This document shows positions 7,817 to 16,866 of a stretch of 64,000 nt of DNA, one piece after another. Origin of the DNA: Candidatus Acetothermia bacterium (GTDB taxonomy: Bacteria > Bipolaricaulota > Bipolaricaulia > Bipolaricaulales > Bipolaricaulaceae); assembly GCA_024653305.1 (NCBI GenBank), contig JANLFW010000003.1, positions 41,915 through 105,914 of the forward strand, written 5' to 3'. Position numbers and translations under genes: made by a program. Numbering within the stretch: position 1 is the stretch's first letter; every line of letters starts with the position of its first letter. Below the pieces are notes generated by a model. It saw only the letters and a list, made by a program, of their open reading frames with translations, did not search any database and was not told the origin of the DNA.

Positions 7817-10768
7817 GTGCAGCACCGGGTGGATCGGTACCTCGCGCGGGAGATCGTGCCACCGTTTGGGGTGGCCCTGCTCGCGTTCCTGGTGTTCATC
7901 GGCCTGGAACTCGTGATCTCCCTGTCCGATGCCGTGTTCGCCCGGGGGGCGGGGGCCGCGGAGATGCTGCGCCTCCTCCTCTACAAGCTCCCGAGCCTCC
8001 TTACCTTCGCCATCCCCGCCGGGGCCCTCCTCGCCACCTTCCTCGCGTTCGGTCGCCTGGCCGCGGACCGGGAGCTCCTTGCCTTTCAAGCCCTTGGGTA
8101 CTCCCTACGGCGCCTGACCGTGCCGTTCCTCCTGTTCGGGGTCGCGGCGAGCGCGCTTTCCTTCTCGCTCGGGGAGTTCGGCGCCCCCCCGGCCGAGGCC
8201 GCCTACCGCCGGGAGCTCATGGCGATCCTGTACCGGGGGTCGGTGCCGAGCATCCAGGAGGACGTGTTCTTCCGTGGGGCGGAGGGGGAGCTCTACTACG
8301 TGGAGCGGTACGACGGGCAGCGGGTGATGGGGGTGGTGGTGTACGACCTCCGCGGCAGGCTGTACCCCCAGGACGGGCCGTTCCCGAACGTGATCACCGC
8401 CCGTGAGGGCTGGTTCCGCGGGGGGACGCTGGAGCTCCACGGCGGGCGGGTGCTGCGGTTCGCCTCGGACGGGGGGCTGGAGGAGCTGGTGCGGTTCGAA
8501 CGCTTGTCCCTGGAGGTGGGGGAGGACGTGCAGCGGGCAGTGCTGGGCGGCAAGACCCCGAGCGAAATGTCCCTGCGCGAGCTTGCGGAGCGCATCGACC
8601 TCTTGCGCCGGAGCGGGCTCGATCCCCGGGCGCTGGTGGTGGAGTACCACGGGAAGCTCGCGATCTCCGTGGCGGCGTTCGTGTTCGTGCTGTTCGGCGC
8701 CCCGCTGGGGGCGCTCCTCGGGCGACGCGGCCGGGCCACCGGCGCCATCGCCGGGTTCCTCCTCGCCGCCGCCGCCCAGGCCTTGTTCGTCTGGGCCCGC
8801 ACCATGGCCCGCCGCGGCGTGCTTCCGGCGTTCCTCGGGGGGTGGCTCCCCCACATCGCGTTCGGCCTGCTCGGACTGGTGCTGTTCCTGGCGGTGGACC
8901 GGCTCCGCCTGCGGGGGACCCTGGCGTTCCTGCTTCTGGCGATGATCGGGGTGGGCGCGGGTGCTGCCCCTCCGTTCGCCGAGTTGTGGGCGGACGAGCT
9001 CGTGTTGGATTCCGCGGGCACGGTCCTCACCGGGACCAGGGTCCGCGCCCACTTCCAAGGGTACACGCTCGTCGCCGCGCACCTGGTGGCGAGGGAAGAG
9101 GAGGGGTGGACGGTGGAGGCGACCCAGGCCTCCCTCACCGGTTCCGACGGCGAGCTCCAGGCCGAGCACCTCACCGTGCGCTTCACCCCCGACGGGGAGC
9201 CGGCCGGGGCGGTGGCCGCGGGCTTCGCCGGCCGGTCCACGTTCCGTGGCCCAGAGAAGGAGGAGACGCTCCTCTTCTCCGGGGCATGGGGGGAAGCCGA
9301 GCTCGCGGACGGGGAACTGGTGCGGCTCGAGGCGCGGTCGGTGCGGTTCACCACCTGCCCCTGTTTCCCTCACGCCCCCTACCTCGTACGCGCCGATCGG
9401 TTCGTGCTCCGGCCCGCGAAGTGGCTGTTCGCCGAAGGGGTGACGGTGGAGTCGTTCGGCGTTGCCGTGGGTTGGCTCCCGTTCTACGCGGCCCGCCTGG
9501 GGGAGGAGGCATCGCCCCTGTTCCCCGAGGTGGGCCGGGCCGGGGCGGATTGGCTCTTGCGTTGGTCCTTCCCCTGGGCCTTCGGGGAAGGGGTGGCGGG
9601 GGCGGCAGATCTCACCTGGTACGTGGGGACGGGACGGGTCGACCCGGCCATCCAGGCGGTGTGGGATACAGGGGGGATCTGGGCTAGCCCTACCGGCCTG
9701 CGGTTGCGCGCGGAAGGGCGGTGGGAGGGCGAGCCGTGGCGGGCGGCGCTGCGGGTGACCGAGGACCAGCTCTCCGCGGACCTGTCCGGGGACCTGGCGG
9801 GGTGGGCGTGGTCCCTGTCCTGGGGGCGGGTGGAGGCGGGAGACCAAACCTACGAGCGCATGCCCGAGTTCTCGCTCACGCGGCCCAAGGTGGAGTGGCT
9901 GGATGGGACGTTGGCCGTCACGCTCTCCGGCGGCCGCTTCCGCGAAGGGCAGACGGAGAGCTTGCGGGCCGGGGTGGACCTCTCCTGGTCCCGCCGGTGG
10001 GTCGTGGGGCCGGCCGTCGTGGACGTTCCGTGGCGGTTGGGGGTTGACCAGTACCGGGAGGCAGGGCGCGCCTTCTTCTCGCTGTCCCCACGGCTGACGG
10101 TGGGGGGGCTGTCCTTCGGGTACCAAGGGCGGTGGGAGGTCGGCCGGTCGCCGTTCGATTTCGACGCGACTCCGCCCCTGAGTCGGCTCGCGCTCGAGCT
10201 TGCCACCCGCGCCGGGGGGTGGCGGGAACGGCTGTCCCTCGGGTGGGACCTGGCCGCGGAGGCGGCGCTCCCAGCGAGGTGGAATCTCTCCCGGCCCGGG
10301 CTGTCCTGGGAGGTCACGTTCCTCCCGGCCCCCTTCGCCCTGCACGGGAGCACGTGGTCCCTGAGCTGGCAGGACGAGGGGGTGGCGGTCATCGTGGTCG
10401 GCGGGTTCCGCGCTTCCCCGTGGCGGTGGGAGGACACGCTGGTCAAAGGGCACTGGTCCGGGGAGGCGTTCTCCCTGTCCGGCGGGGCACGGGTGGCGGC
10501 TTCCCCGGCGCGGGTGACCAGGGTAGCGCTCGCCGGGGAGTGGCGGCCGGTCCCGGAGTGGGGCCTCGGGCTCGCGCTGGAATACGACGGCCCGACGGCG
10601 CGCCTCGTGCAGTTGGAGGGGAGCGTTGTCCGTGTGTTCGCCGGGTGCTTGCGGGTGGGGGTGGTTGCCACCCTCACCGGGATCCGGTTCACGGTGGAGG
10701 TGCCCGCGTTCCCCCAGGCCAAGATCCGGTTTGCTCCGCTGGACGAGGGCCTGCAGATCGGGGAGTAG
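7817..10768 (+). CDS. LptF/LptG-type permease fused to an LptA/LptD-like assembly domain
   Basis: A 983-residue protein. Residues 1-361 match an LptF/LptG permease of the LPS exporter: DRYLAREIVPPFG start, hydrophobic helices near 14-35, 55-78, 100-118, 281-300, 308-328 and 345-361, and a periplasmic beta domain between helices 3 and 4. Residues 367-383 form another hydrophobic stretch that looks like a Sec signal peptide (LLLAMIGVGAGAAPP). Beta-rich sequence follows: an OstA/LptA-like part (about 385-500), then at 510-560 the LptD hallmark with TTCPC, PYLVRADRF and GWLPFYAAR. The remaining 420 residues alternate polar and nonpolar, suggesting beta strands. The usual families are about 360 and 700-800 residues as separate proteins. 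Only one LptF/G half is present here, so a partner must lie elsewhere. Confidence 0.8.
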   Translation: MQHRVDRYLAREIVPPFGVALLAFLVFIGLELVISLSDAVFARGAGAAEMLRLLLYKLPSLLTFAIPAGALLATFLAFGRLAADRELLAFQALGYSLRRLTVPFLLFGVAASALSFSLGEFGAPPAEAAYRRELMAILYRGSVPSIQEDVFFRGAEGELYYVERYDGQRVMGVVVYDLRGRLYPQDGPFPNVITAREGWFRGGTLELHGGRVLRFASDGGLEELVRFERLSLEVGEDVQRAVLGGKTPSEMSLRELAERIDLLRRSGLDPRALVVEYHGKLAISVAAFVFVLFGAPLGALLGRRGRATGAIAGFLLAAAAQALFVWARTMARRGVLPAFLGGWLPHIAFGLLGLVLFLAVDRLRLRGTLAFLLLAMIGVGAGAAPPFAELWADELVLDSAGTVLTGTRVRAHFQGYTLVAAHLVAREEEGWTVEATQASLTGSDGELQAEHLTVRFTPDGEPAGAVAAGFAGRSTFRGPEKEETLLFSGAWGEAELADGELVRLEARSVRFTTCPCFPHAPYLVRADRFVLRPAKWLFAEGVTVESFGVAVGWLPFYAARLGEEASPLFPEVGRAGADWLLRWSFPWAFGEGVAGAADLTWYVGTGRVDPAIQAVWDTGGIWASPTGLRLRAEGRWEGEPWRAALRVTEDQLSADLSGDLAGWAWSLSWGRVEAGDQTYERMPEFSLTRPKVEWLDGTLAVTLSGGRFREGQTESLRAGVDLSWSRRWVVGPAVVDVPWRLGVDQYREAGRAFFSLSPRLTVGGLSFGYQGRWEVGRSPFDFDATPPLSRLALELATRAGGWRERLSLGWDLAAEAALPARWNLSRPGLSWEVTFLPAPFALHGSTWSLSWQDEGVAVIVVGGFRASPWRWEDTLVKGHWSGEAFSLSGGARVAASPARVTRVALAGEWRPVPEWGLGLALEYDGPTARLVQLEGSVVRVFAGCLRVGVVATLTGIRFTVEVPAFPQAKIRFAPLDEGLQIGE

Positions 10769-10774
10769 TATAAT
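10769..10774 (+). promoter_or_regulatory. -10 box of a possibly leaderless promoter
   Basis: A consensus TATAAT lies 9 nt before the ATG at 10784 and straddles the end of the preceding gene. No Shine-Dalgarno sequence lies between. Confidence 0.55.
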
Positions 10775-10783
10775 TGGGTACGT

Positions 10784-11329
10784 ATGACCAGGAAGAAGAG
10801 GATCCCTGACTGGCTTACGGCGAGCCGGGTCCTGATCGCCCTGGCCATCTTGGCCCTAATCCCCGCCGGTCCCCGGGCCTTGCGGGCGGTGGCCTGGCTC
10901 CTCCTCGTGGGGTGGACCACCGACATCGTGGACGGGCGCCTTGCCCGCCGGTGGGAGAAGGAACCCAGTTGGATCGGAGAGCACGATTTCCAGATCGACA
11001 TGCTCATGGTGCTCGCCAGCGCGGTGTACCTGGTGGCCACCGGCCTCGTGCCCCGCGCCGTGGGCATCGTGTACCTCGCGGTGGGGCTCCTGGTCGCCCT
11101 GGCCGTGCACAGCCGCTCCGCCCAGTTCCTTCGGTTCAAAGCGGTGACGATGCTGATCGCCTTCCCCTGGGTGTTCCTCCCGTTCGTGGTGGCCTACTTT
11201 TACGATCCGTTGGCTGCCTACGTGGGGCTGGCGTGGACGGCGGGCGCCCTCCTCGTGGACCGGCGCCGGTTCGCCGGGGTGGTGGGGGACTTCCTGTCCG
11301 GGGCCCGCGCGTTCTTGCGCCGACCGTGA
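10784..11329 (+). CDS. CDP-alcohol phosphatidyltransferase family membrane enzyme
   Basis: A 181-residue membrane protein expected to transfer a phosphatidyl group from CDP-diacylglycerol to an alcohol. The signature D-x2-DG-x2-AR is present as DIVDGRLAR, and the following GEHDFQID supplies the two further aspartates. Spacing between the glycine and the third Asp is one residue shorter than the usual pattern. Helices cover most of the rest. Whether it makes phosphatidylglycerol phosphate, phosphatidylserine or something else cannot be told. It lies directly after the LPS-export fusion, which fits an envelope role. Confidence 0.78.
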   Translation: MTRKKRIPDWLTASRVLIALAILALIPAGPRALRAVAWLLLVGWTTDIVDGRLARRWEKEPSWIGEHDFQIDMLMVLASAVYLVATGLVPRAVGIVYLAVGLLVALAVHSRSAQFLRFKAVTMLIAFPWVFLPFVVAYFYDPLAAYVGLAWTAGALLVDRRRFAGVVGDFLSGARAFLRRP

Positions 11330-11336
11330 GCCCTTG

Positions 11337-12338
11337 TTAGAGGAGCCGGCTCGGGGTCCGTTCGAGGTGGGCGTAGGCCTTGTCCGTGGCCAGCCGTCCC
11401 TGGGGGGTACGGCGGATGAACCCCAACGCGATCAGATAGGGTTCGTAGAGCTCGGCGATCGTGTCCGGGTCCTCCCCCAGGGCCGCGGCCAACGTCTCCA
11501 ACCCCACCGGTCCCCCGTCGAACCGATCGATGACGACCCCCAGGATCTTGCGATCCAACCCGTCCAGTCCCTTCTCGTCGATGCCCAGCATGGACAAGGT
11601 TTCCTCGGCCACGGCCAGGCTCACCGTGTTGGTCCCGGCCACCTGGGCCACATCGCGGGCCCGGCGGAGGAGGCGGAGGGCGATGCGGGGCGTGCCCCGG
11701 GCCCGGGTGGCCAGCTCCCGGGCCGCCCGTTCCTCCACGTCTACCCCCAGCCGGGGCGCGACCCGGCGGATGATCTCGGCCAGCTCCTCCGGCCGGTAGA
11801 AGTCGAGACGGAACACGACCTCGAACCGATCCCGGAGGGGGGCGGTGAGGAGCCCCTCCCGGGTCGTGGCCCCGACCAGGGTGAACGGGGCGAGGTCCAG
11901 GCGGATGGAACGGGCGTGGGGGCCCTCCCCGAGGACGATGTCCAGCTTGTACTCCTCCATCGCCGGGTACAGGATTTCCTCCACCTGGGGTCGCAGGCGA
12001 TGGATCTCGTCCACGAAGAGCACATCGCCCGGGGAGAGGTGGGTGAGGATCGCTGCCAGGTCCCCCGGCCGTTCGATGGCCGGGCCGGAGGAGACCTTGA
12101 TGTGCCCCCCGATCTCGTGGGCGATGATGTAGGCGAGGGTGGTCTTCCCGAGGCCGGGGGGGGAGAGGAGGAGGACGTGGTCCAGGGGCTCGTTCCGCGC
12201 TCTGGCCGCCTGAATGTAGACCTGGAGGCGCTCCTTGATCTCCGTTTGCCCGACGAACTCGGCCAGGGTGCGGGGACGCAGGGCCCGCAGGGGCTGATCC
12301 GTGTCCTGCCGTTCCGCGCCGAGATCCCGTTCGGCCAT
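11337..12338 (-). CDS. ruvB: Holliday junction branch-migration helicase RuvB
   Basis: Hexameric AAA+ motor that moves Holliday junctions together with RuvA. The 333 residues include Walker [10 protein letters not shown], Walker [11 protein letters not shown], sensor I GATTREG with LRDRF, and the winged-helix C-terminus ending near [11 protein letters not shown]. The frame stays open to 13139 across the opposite-strand propeller gene, but the start at 12338 leads correctly into [12 protein letters not shown]. Neither RuvA nor RuvC is adjacent. A TACAAT box 8 nt before the ATG with no Shine-Dalgarno suggests a leaderless mRNA. Confidence 0.97.
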   Translation of the reverse strand: MAERDLGAERQDTDQPLRALRPRTLAEFVGQTEIKERLQVYIQAARARNEPLDHVLLLSPPGLGKTTLAYIIAHEIGGHIKVSSGPAIERPGDLAAILTHLSPGDVLFVDEIHRLRPQVEEILYPAMEEYKLDIVLGEGPHARSIRLDLAPFTLVGATTREGLLTAPLRDRFEVVFRLDFYRPEELAEIIRRVAPRLGVDVEERAARELATRARGTPRIALRLLRRARDVAQVAGTNTVSLAVAEETLSMLGIDEKGLDGLDRKILGVVIDRFDGGPVGLETLAAALGEDPDTIAELYEPYLIALGFIRRTPQGRLATDKAYAHLERTPSRLL

Positions 12339-12346
12339 CGTGGGCC

Positions 12347-12352
12347 ATTGTA
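12347..12352 (-). promoter_or_regulatory. ruvB: -10 box of a possibly leaderless ruvB promoter
   Basis: TACAAT on the minus strand, 8 nt upstream of the ruvB ATG, with no ribosome binding site between. Confidence 0.55.
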
Positions 12353-12404
12353 GCCCGCCCGCGCGGGGATGGGCAACGGGTTTGTCACCGCGTGCGTCCG
12401 TCCC

Positions 12405-12410
12405 TAAAAT
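12405..12410 (+). promoter_or_regulatory. -10 box of a possibly leaderless promoter
   Basis: TAAAAT lies 9 nt before the ATG at 12420 of the TolB-like gene, about 50 bp from the divergent ruvB -10 box. Confidence 0.45.
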
Positions 12411-12419
12411 GGGCAGGCA

Positions 12420-13247
12420 ATGCGCTGGATCCTGGGGGTGCTCGTGGGGTTCCTGGTCCCGCTCGGTGCCGGGGGGGGGTTCCTCGCCCTGACCTCCCTC
12501 GATTGGTCCGTCGACGGCCGGTTCGTGCTGTTCTGCGAGGCCGGTGATCTGTACATCGGCCTTGCCCCGAGCGGCCGGGAAGCGCGCCCGCTCACGTCCG
12601 GTGCCGGCACGGATTGGGGACGCTTCGGCCCCGGGGATTGGTTCGTGTACGCGACCCCGGTGGAGGGAGGGTACACCCTGTGGCGGGGCCGGCTGTCCGG
12701 GGAGGAGCCGGAGGAACTCTTGTTCCTGCCGGCCCTCATCGCCCGACCCGCGGTGTCCCCGGATGGAAGGCGGATCGCGTTCGTATCCAACCGCGACGGC
12801 CCTTGGGACCTGTACCTCCTGGATCTCGAGACGCGTCAGGTCAAACGCCTGACCGAGACGGATCCGGAGTGGCTTGAGGACACCCCCGAGTTTTCCCCCG
12901 ATGGCCGGTTCCTCATGTTCGTCGGGCTGTGGGGCACCGGCCCGGAGGGGAGCTGGGACATTTTCATCCTCGATCTCTTGTCCGGTGGGGTGGAACAGTT
13001 GACCGAGGACCCGTTCTTCGATTGGTGTCCCCGTTTCTCCCCGGATGGGGAATGGATCGCGTTCGAGTCCAACCGACGCGGACCTTCGGACATCTACTTC
13101 ATGCGCCGCGACGGCCGGAACCTGACCCCGTTCACCCACGACGCTTGGCGGGATGCCTTCCCCTGCTGGTCGCCCGCCGGAGACCAGATCGGCTATGCCT
13201 CCTTGCGCGTCGGCGGGTGGGTCCTCCTCGCCGAGGGGACCTACTGA
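12420..13247 (+). CDS. TolB-like WD40/PD40 beta-propeller protein, membrane-anchored or exported
   Basis: A 275-residue protein with an N-terminal hydrophobic segment (residues 4-27) that is either a signal peptide or an anchor. It is followed by repeats of the PD40 type: [44 protein letters not shown] and [12 protein letters not shown]. These build a small propeller like that of TolB, which usually docks partners in the periplasm. No enzyme domain is attached and no tol or pal gene is nearby, so the partner is unknown. The gene ends 26 nt before ribF. Confidence 0.75.
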   Translation: MRWILGVLVGFLVPLGAGGGFLALTSLDWSVDGRFVLFCEAGDLYIGLAPSGREARPLTSGAGTDWGRFGPGDWFVYATPVEGGYTLWRGRLSGEEPEELLFLPALIARPAVSPDGRRIAFVSNRDGPWDLYLLDLETRQVKRLTETDPEWLEDTPEFSPDGRFLMFVGLWGTGPEGSWDIFILDLLSGGVEQLTEDPFFDWCPRFSPDGEWIAFESNRRGPSDIYFMRRDGRNLTPFTHDAWRDAFPCWSPAGDQIGYASLRVGGWVLLAEGTY

Positions 13248-13273
13248 GCCTGACCGCTCCTCCTGAACCCGCC

Positions 13274-14170
13274 ATGGGCGACCGCGTGGGGATGGGGCGG
13301 CTGGTGGCGGTGGGACGGTTCGACGGTGTCCACCTTGGCCATCAGGCGTTGTTCGCCGAAGGGCGGCGCTTGGCCCAGGAGCGTGGCCTCATCCTCACCG
13401 CGTACACCTTCCCCCCACGGGGACCATCGCTCCTCACGCTCGCGGCCAAGGAACGGCTGCTTGGGGCATTGGCCGACGAGGTGACGGTGGTGCGGTGGGA
13501 ACAAGTGCAGGACCTGGCTCCGGACGTGTTCCTTCGGGAAGAGTTGGTGGAGCGGCTGGGGGCGCGCGGCGTGGTGCTGGGGCCCGATCACCGGTTCGGT
13601 CGTGGCCGGGCCGGCGATGTGGGGCTCCTGCGGCGCCTGTCCGGCGAGCTCGGCCTGTCCGTGCACGTGGTGGAGCCGCTCGAGGTGGATGGGGGGGCGG
13701 TGAGTTCAGCGCGCATCCGGGATCTCCTGCGCTGCGGCGAGGTGGCCGCGGCGGCGCGGCTCCTCGGCCGCCCCCCGTGCGTGGTCGGCCAACCGGTGCC
13801 CGGGGTCGCCCTGGCACGACGGATCGGGTTCCCCACGGTCAACCTGGACCTCGCGCCCGAGCTCCTGCGGCCGCGGGAGGGCGTGTACGCGGCGTGGGCC
13901 CATTGGCCGGGAGGGGACGGAGGGGCGCTGTTCTACATTGGGAAACGCCCCACCTTCCCCGGACTTCCCCCGTCGGCCGAAGTCCACCTCCTGGTCCCTC
14001 CGGCTGGGGAGGTGCCCGGCCCGGTGGAGGTCCACCTCCTCCGGTTCCTGCGGGGGGATGAGCGGTTTTCCGATCCGGAGGCCCTCACCCGCCGGATCGC
14101 CCGGGATCGGCAGGAGGCGGAGACGGTCGTGCGCGCGACCCGGCCCCCCACCCCGCTTCTGGTCGGATGA
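13274..14170 (+). CDS. ribF: Bifunctional riboflavin kinase / FAD synthetase
   Basis: Converts riboflavin to FMN and FMN to FAD. The N-terminal adenylyltransferase domain has [11 protein letters not shown] (usually [10 protein letters not shown]) and [13 protein letters not shown], with SSARIRDLL further on. The C-terminal flavokinase domain carries GFPTVNLDL and a closing region with [10 protein letters not shown]. At 298 residues it is near the usual 300-320. The frame is open farther upstream, but the ATG at 13274 gives a normal-length N-terminus. No clear Shine-Dalgarno is present; translation may be coupled to the propeller gene. Confidence 0.93.
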   Translation: MGDRVGMGRLVAVGRFDGVHLGHQALFAEGRRLAQERGLILTAYTFPPRGPSLLTLAAKERLLGALADEVTVVRWEQVQDLAPDVFLREELVERLGARGVVLGPDHRFGRGRAGDVGLLRRLSGELGLSVHVVEPLEVDGGAVSSARIRDLLRCGEVAAAARLLGRPPCVVGQPVPGVALARRIGFPTVNLDLAPELLRPREGVYAAWAHWPGGDGGALFYIGKRPTFPGLPPSAEVHLLVPPAGEVPGPVEVHLLRFLRGDERFSDPEALTRRIARDRQEAETVVRATRPPTPLLVG

Positions 14171-14209
14171 GCGGGAGAACGACGGTTGCGCACGTGGGCC
14201 GAGAGGCTC

Positions 14210-14215
14210 TATCAT
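14210..14215 (+). promoter_or_regulatory. tsaB: -10 box of a possibly leaderless tsaB promoter
   Basis: TATCAT ends 5 nt before the tsaB ATG at 14221, with no room for a ribosome binding site. Confidence 0.5.
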
Positions 14216-14220
14216 CGTTC

Positions 14221-14874
14221 ATGCGGGTTTTAGGGATCGAGACGGCCGGCGAGCAGGGCGGAGTAGCCCTTCTCGGCGAGGAGGGTCCAGGATATGTGGT
14301 GATGTTCCCCACCGGCCGTGGCCAGGGCGAGCTCCTCGCGCCCGCGGCGCGGGCGGTGCTGGACTTGGCTGGGGTGCGGCCGAGGGAACTCGGCCTGATC
14401 GCGGTGGATGTGGGCCCGGGATCGTTCACCGGCCTCCGGATAGGACTCGCGTTCGCCAAAGGATTGGCCCAAGCCCTGGGGGTGCCCGTGGTGGGCGTGC
14501 GGCAGACCGAGGTGGTGGGGAAGCCGCTGGCGCGGTGGTGGCCGGGGCGGGTCGCGGTGTGGGTCCACGACCGACGGGAGTTCGTGTACATGGCCTGGGC
14601 GGATGCGCACCGGGCGGGAAGCGAGATCGTGCTCCCGTGGCCGGACGCCCTGGCTAGGATCGGCGATCGGGCAGGGGTGCTCCTCACGGGCTCAGGGGCG
14701 GTCCGGTTTGGAGAAGCGGTCCGGGCGCAGGCGCCCGGGGTGACGGTGGCGGATCCCCTGTGGGCCTGGCCGAGTCCGCTGGAGGTGGCGCGACAAGGTC
14801 GGGCCAGGTTCCTCGAACTGGGGCCGGACGATGTGCTGCGGCTTGAGCCGCACTACGTGCAGAAGGAGGGATGA
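14221..14874 (+). CDS. tsaB: tRNA threonylcarbamoyladenosine biosynthesis protein TsaB
   Basis: A 217-residue partner of TsaD and TsaE in making the t6A37 modification. The N-terminus MRVLGIETAG and the segment DVGPGSFTGLRIGLAFAKGLA (in part) are the classic TsaB signature of this ASKHA-fold protein. The middle and C-terminal parts are diverged, as is usual. TsaD and TsaE are not adjacent. The stop overlaps the start region of rpmB, so the two are translated together. Confidence 0.92.
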   Translation: MRVLGIETAGEQGGVALLGEEGPGYVVMFPTGRGQGELLAPAARAVLDLAGVRPRELGLIAVDVGPGSFTGLRIGLAFAKGLAQALGVPVVGVRQTEVVGKPLARWWPGRVAVWVHDRREFVYMAWADAHRAGSEIVLPWPDALARIGDRAGVLLTGSGAVRFGEAVRAQAPGVTVADPLWAWPSPLEVARQGRARFLELGPDDVLRLEPHYVQKEG

Positions 14875-15062
14875 TGGGCAGGGTATGTGAGATCTGCGGG
14901 CGGGGGCCGGAATACGGGACACAGGTGAGCCATTCTGGGCACCACAGCCGGCGGGTCAGGCTCCCCAACCTGCAGTACGTGCGGGCGGTGTACCAAGGGC
15001 GCCGGCGGCGGAGGCGCGTATGTGCTCGCTGCATCAAGGCGGGCAAGATCGGGAAGGCGTGA
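14874..15062 (+). CDS. rpmB: 50S ribosomal protein L28, zinc-ribbon form
   Basis: A 62-residue ribosomal protein. The paired motifs CEIC near the N-terminus and CARC near the C-terminus make the zinc-binding (C+) form, and the middle has SHSGHHSRRVRLPNLQ. There are two adjacent ATG codons (14871 and 14874). The second sits about 4 nt after AGGAGG and is preferred. A weak GC hairpin (15075-15095) follows the stop. Confidence 0.95.
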   Translation: MGRVCEICGRGPEYGTQVSHSGHHSRRVRLPNLQYVRAVYQGRRRRRRVCARCIKAGKIGKA

Positions 15063-15123
15063 GGGGCTTGCCCTCCCGCCTCCCCAGTGGGCGGGGGCCC
15101 GTTCCTTTGGTTGAGGAGGGATG

Positions 15124-15570
15124 ATGCAGTTCAAGGTCGGCGACCTTAGCCTGGGCAAGGTCTTGGAGATCCACCCCAACGGGGCCCTGATCGGCCTTGC
15201 CGAGGGGGAGGAGGCCGGGTTCCTCCACCTCGCGGAGATCGCCGAGGAGGCGGTGGGGCGGGTGGAGGACTACCTCACCGAGGGCCAGCAGGTGCTGGTG
15301 AAGGTGATCGGGTACGACCGCCTCGGCCGGCCATCCCTGTCGTTGCGGCGGGTCACCGACCGGGATCGGGAGGCGGCCGAGTTCCATCGCGAGGCCATCG
15401 AGTTCCGATCCGTGCTGGCCAATCGCTCGATCAGTGTTCCGCTTCCTGAGCGGCCGGAGGAGCGGCTGGAGTGGCGGCTTTCCCGGTGGCTGGACGAGGC
15501 GGAGGCCGCCTTGGCCGGGCTGCGGAAACGCCGTGCCGGCCGGCTCTCGGAGAAGTTCTACACCGACTGA
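15124..15570 (+). CDS. S1-domain RNA-binding protein
   Basis: A 148-residue protein with one S1 OB-fold domain in residues 1-72 (VGDLSLGKVLEIHPNGALIGL, of which the early part is typical) and a charged helical tail. It resembles small general stress or ribosome-associated S1 proteins such as YugI, rather than ribosomal protein S1 itself. Two ATG codons (15121 and 15124) follow a strong GAGGAGG; the second has better spacing. It lies between rpmB and the oxidoreductase operon, ending 10 nt before the ferredoxin-like subunit, so it may be cotranscribed with both. Confidence 0.82.
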   Translation: MQFKVGDLSLGKVLEIHPNGALIGLAEGEEAGFLHLAEIAEEAVGRVEDYLTEGQQVLVKVIGYDRLGRPSLSLRRVTDRDREAAEFHREAIEFRSVLANRSISVPLPERPEERLEWRLSRWLDEAEAALAGLRKRRAGRLSEKFYTD

Positions 15571-15580
15571 AGGGGGAGGG

Positions 15581-15820
15581 ATGCCCAAGGGAATGGCGCT
15601 CATCGACCGAGAACGGTGCAAGGGCTGTGGGCTGTGCATCGCCGCTTGCCCGTTCGGGGTGCTGGGGTTCTCCGACGAGCACAACAGCTCCGGGTACAAC
15701 GTGGCCGCCATGGTCCACCCGGAGAAGTGCACCGGGTGCACAACCTGCGCCCAGGTGTGTCCGGACGTGGCCATCGAGGTGTACCTCCTCCGTCCGGCCC
15801 CGGTGCGGGAGGCGCGATGA
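15581..15820 (+). CDS. 2-oxoacid:ferredoxin oxidoreductase, delta (ferredoxin-like) subunit
   Basis: A 79-residue protein with two 4Fe-4S motifs, CKGCGLCIAACP and CTGCTTCAQVCP, which pass electrons from the thiamine site to ferredoxin. The start at 15581 has a good Shine-Dalgarno (GGGGGAGGG). It overlaps the alpha subunit start by 4 nt (ATGA). The order delta-alpha-beta-gamma matches OorDABC- and VorDBAC-type enzymes. Confidence 0.92.
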   Translation: MPKGMALIDRERCKGCGLCIAACPFGVLGFSDEHNSSGYNVAAMVHPEKCTGCTTCAQVCPDVAIEVYLLRPAPVREAR

Positions 15821-16866
15821 GGGTGCTGATGCGGGGCAACGAGGCCATCGCCGAAGCGGCGATCCGCGCCGGGTGCAAGTGCTATTTTTGCTACCCCATC
15901 ACCCCGCAAGGGGAACTGGTGGAGTACATGGCCCGCCACCTCCCGCGGCGGGGTGGGGTGTTCCTGCAAGCGGAGAGCGAGGTGGCCGCGATCAACATGG
16001 TGTACGGCGCGTCCGCAGCCGGGGTGCGTACGATGACCTCCTCCTCCTCGCCCGGGATCAGCTTGAAGATGGAGGGCATCTCCTACCTGGCCGGGTCGCG
16101 CCTGCCGGCGGTGATCGTGAACGTGATGCGGGGAGGGCCAGGCCTCGGGAACATCGCTCCGGCCCAAGGGGACTACTTCCAGGCCACCAAGGGCGGAGGG
16201 CACGGGGACTACCACCTGATCGTGCTTGCCCCGTCCACCGTCCAGGAGGCGGCGGAGCTGGTAATGCTCGCGTTCGCTCTCTCCGACCGATACCGCGTCC
16301 CGGCGATGATCCTCGCCGACGGGATGCTCGGACAGATGATGGAGCCAGTGGAGCTCCCGGAGCCGGTGGACGAGGGCGCGATCCCGGAGAAGCCGTGGGC
16401 CCTCACCGGGGCCGAGGGGCGGGAGCCCCGTGTGGTGCTGAGCTTCGATCTCGATCCGCAAGGGCTCAAGGAGATGAACCTCGTCCTCCAGGCCACCTAC
16501 CGGGAGATCGAGGCCCACGAGGTGCGGTGGGAGGAGGTGGACACCGCGGACGCGGAGATCCTCCTCGTGGCGTACGGGACAATGGGCCGGATCGCCAAGA
16601 CCGTGGTCCGCCTTGCCCGGGCGGAGGGGATCCGTGCCGGGCTTCTCAGGCCGATCAGCCTATGGCCGTTTCCGTACGAGCCGATCCGCGCGCTGGCCGA
16701 GCGCATCCCGGTGGTGCTCACCGTGGAGCTCTCCGCGGGCCAGATGTGGGAGGACGTGCGGCTGGCGGTGGAAGGACGGGCCGCGACCCCGTTCTACGGG
16801 GAGCTCGGCGGGGTGGTGCCCACTCCCAAGGAGATCCTAAGCGAGGTGAAAAAGCATGCTCGCTGA
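15817..16866 (+). CDS. 2-oxoacid:ferredoxin oxidoreductase, alpha subunit (KorA/VorB type)
   Basis: A 349-residue subunit with the pyrimidine-binding fold of the PFOR family ([20 protein letters not shown], then [13 protein letters not shown]). The family oxidatively decarboxylates a 2-oxoacid to an acyl-CoA and reduces ferredoxin. The sequence is of the 2-oxoglutarate or branched-chain 2-oxoacid type rather than pyruvate, but the substrate cannot be fixed. It overlaps both neighbours (ATGA at the start, 11 nt at the end). Confidence 0.92.
   Translation: MRVLMRGNEAIAEAAIRAGCKCYFCYPITPQGELVEYMARHLPRRGGVFLQAESEVAAINMVYGASAAGVRTMTSSSSPGISLKMEGISYLAGSRLPAVIVNVMRGGPGLGNIAPAQGDYFQATKGGGHGDYHLIVLAPSTVQEAAELVMLAFALSDRYRVPAMILADGMLGQMMEPVELPEPVDEGAIPEKPWALTGAEGREPRVVLSFDLDPQGLKEMNLVLQATYREIEAHEVRWEEVDTADAEILLVAYGTMGRIAKTVVRLARAEGIRAGLLRPISLWPFPYEPIRALAERIPVVLTVELSAGQMWEDVRLAVEGRAATPFYGELGGVVPTPKEILSEVKKHAR

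Noticed and set aside
13061..13085. GTTCGAGTCC sequence resembling a tRNA T-loop
   Set aside because: It lies inside the TolB-like gene and encodes the FESNRRG repeat. No acceptor or anticodon stems surround it. I found no tRNA or rRNA gene in the window.
15075..15095. GC hairpin after rpmB as a terminator
   Set aside because: The stem is only 6 bp and is not followed by a T run. Reading into the S1 gene is just as likely.
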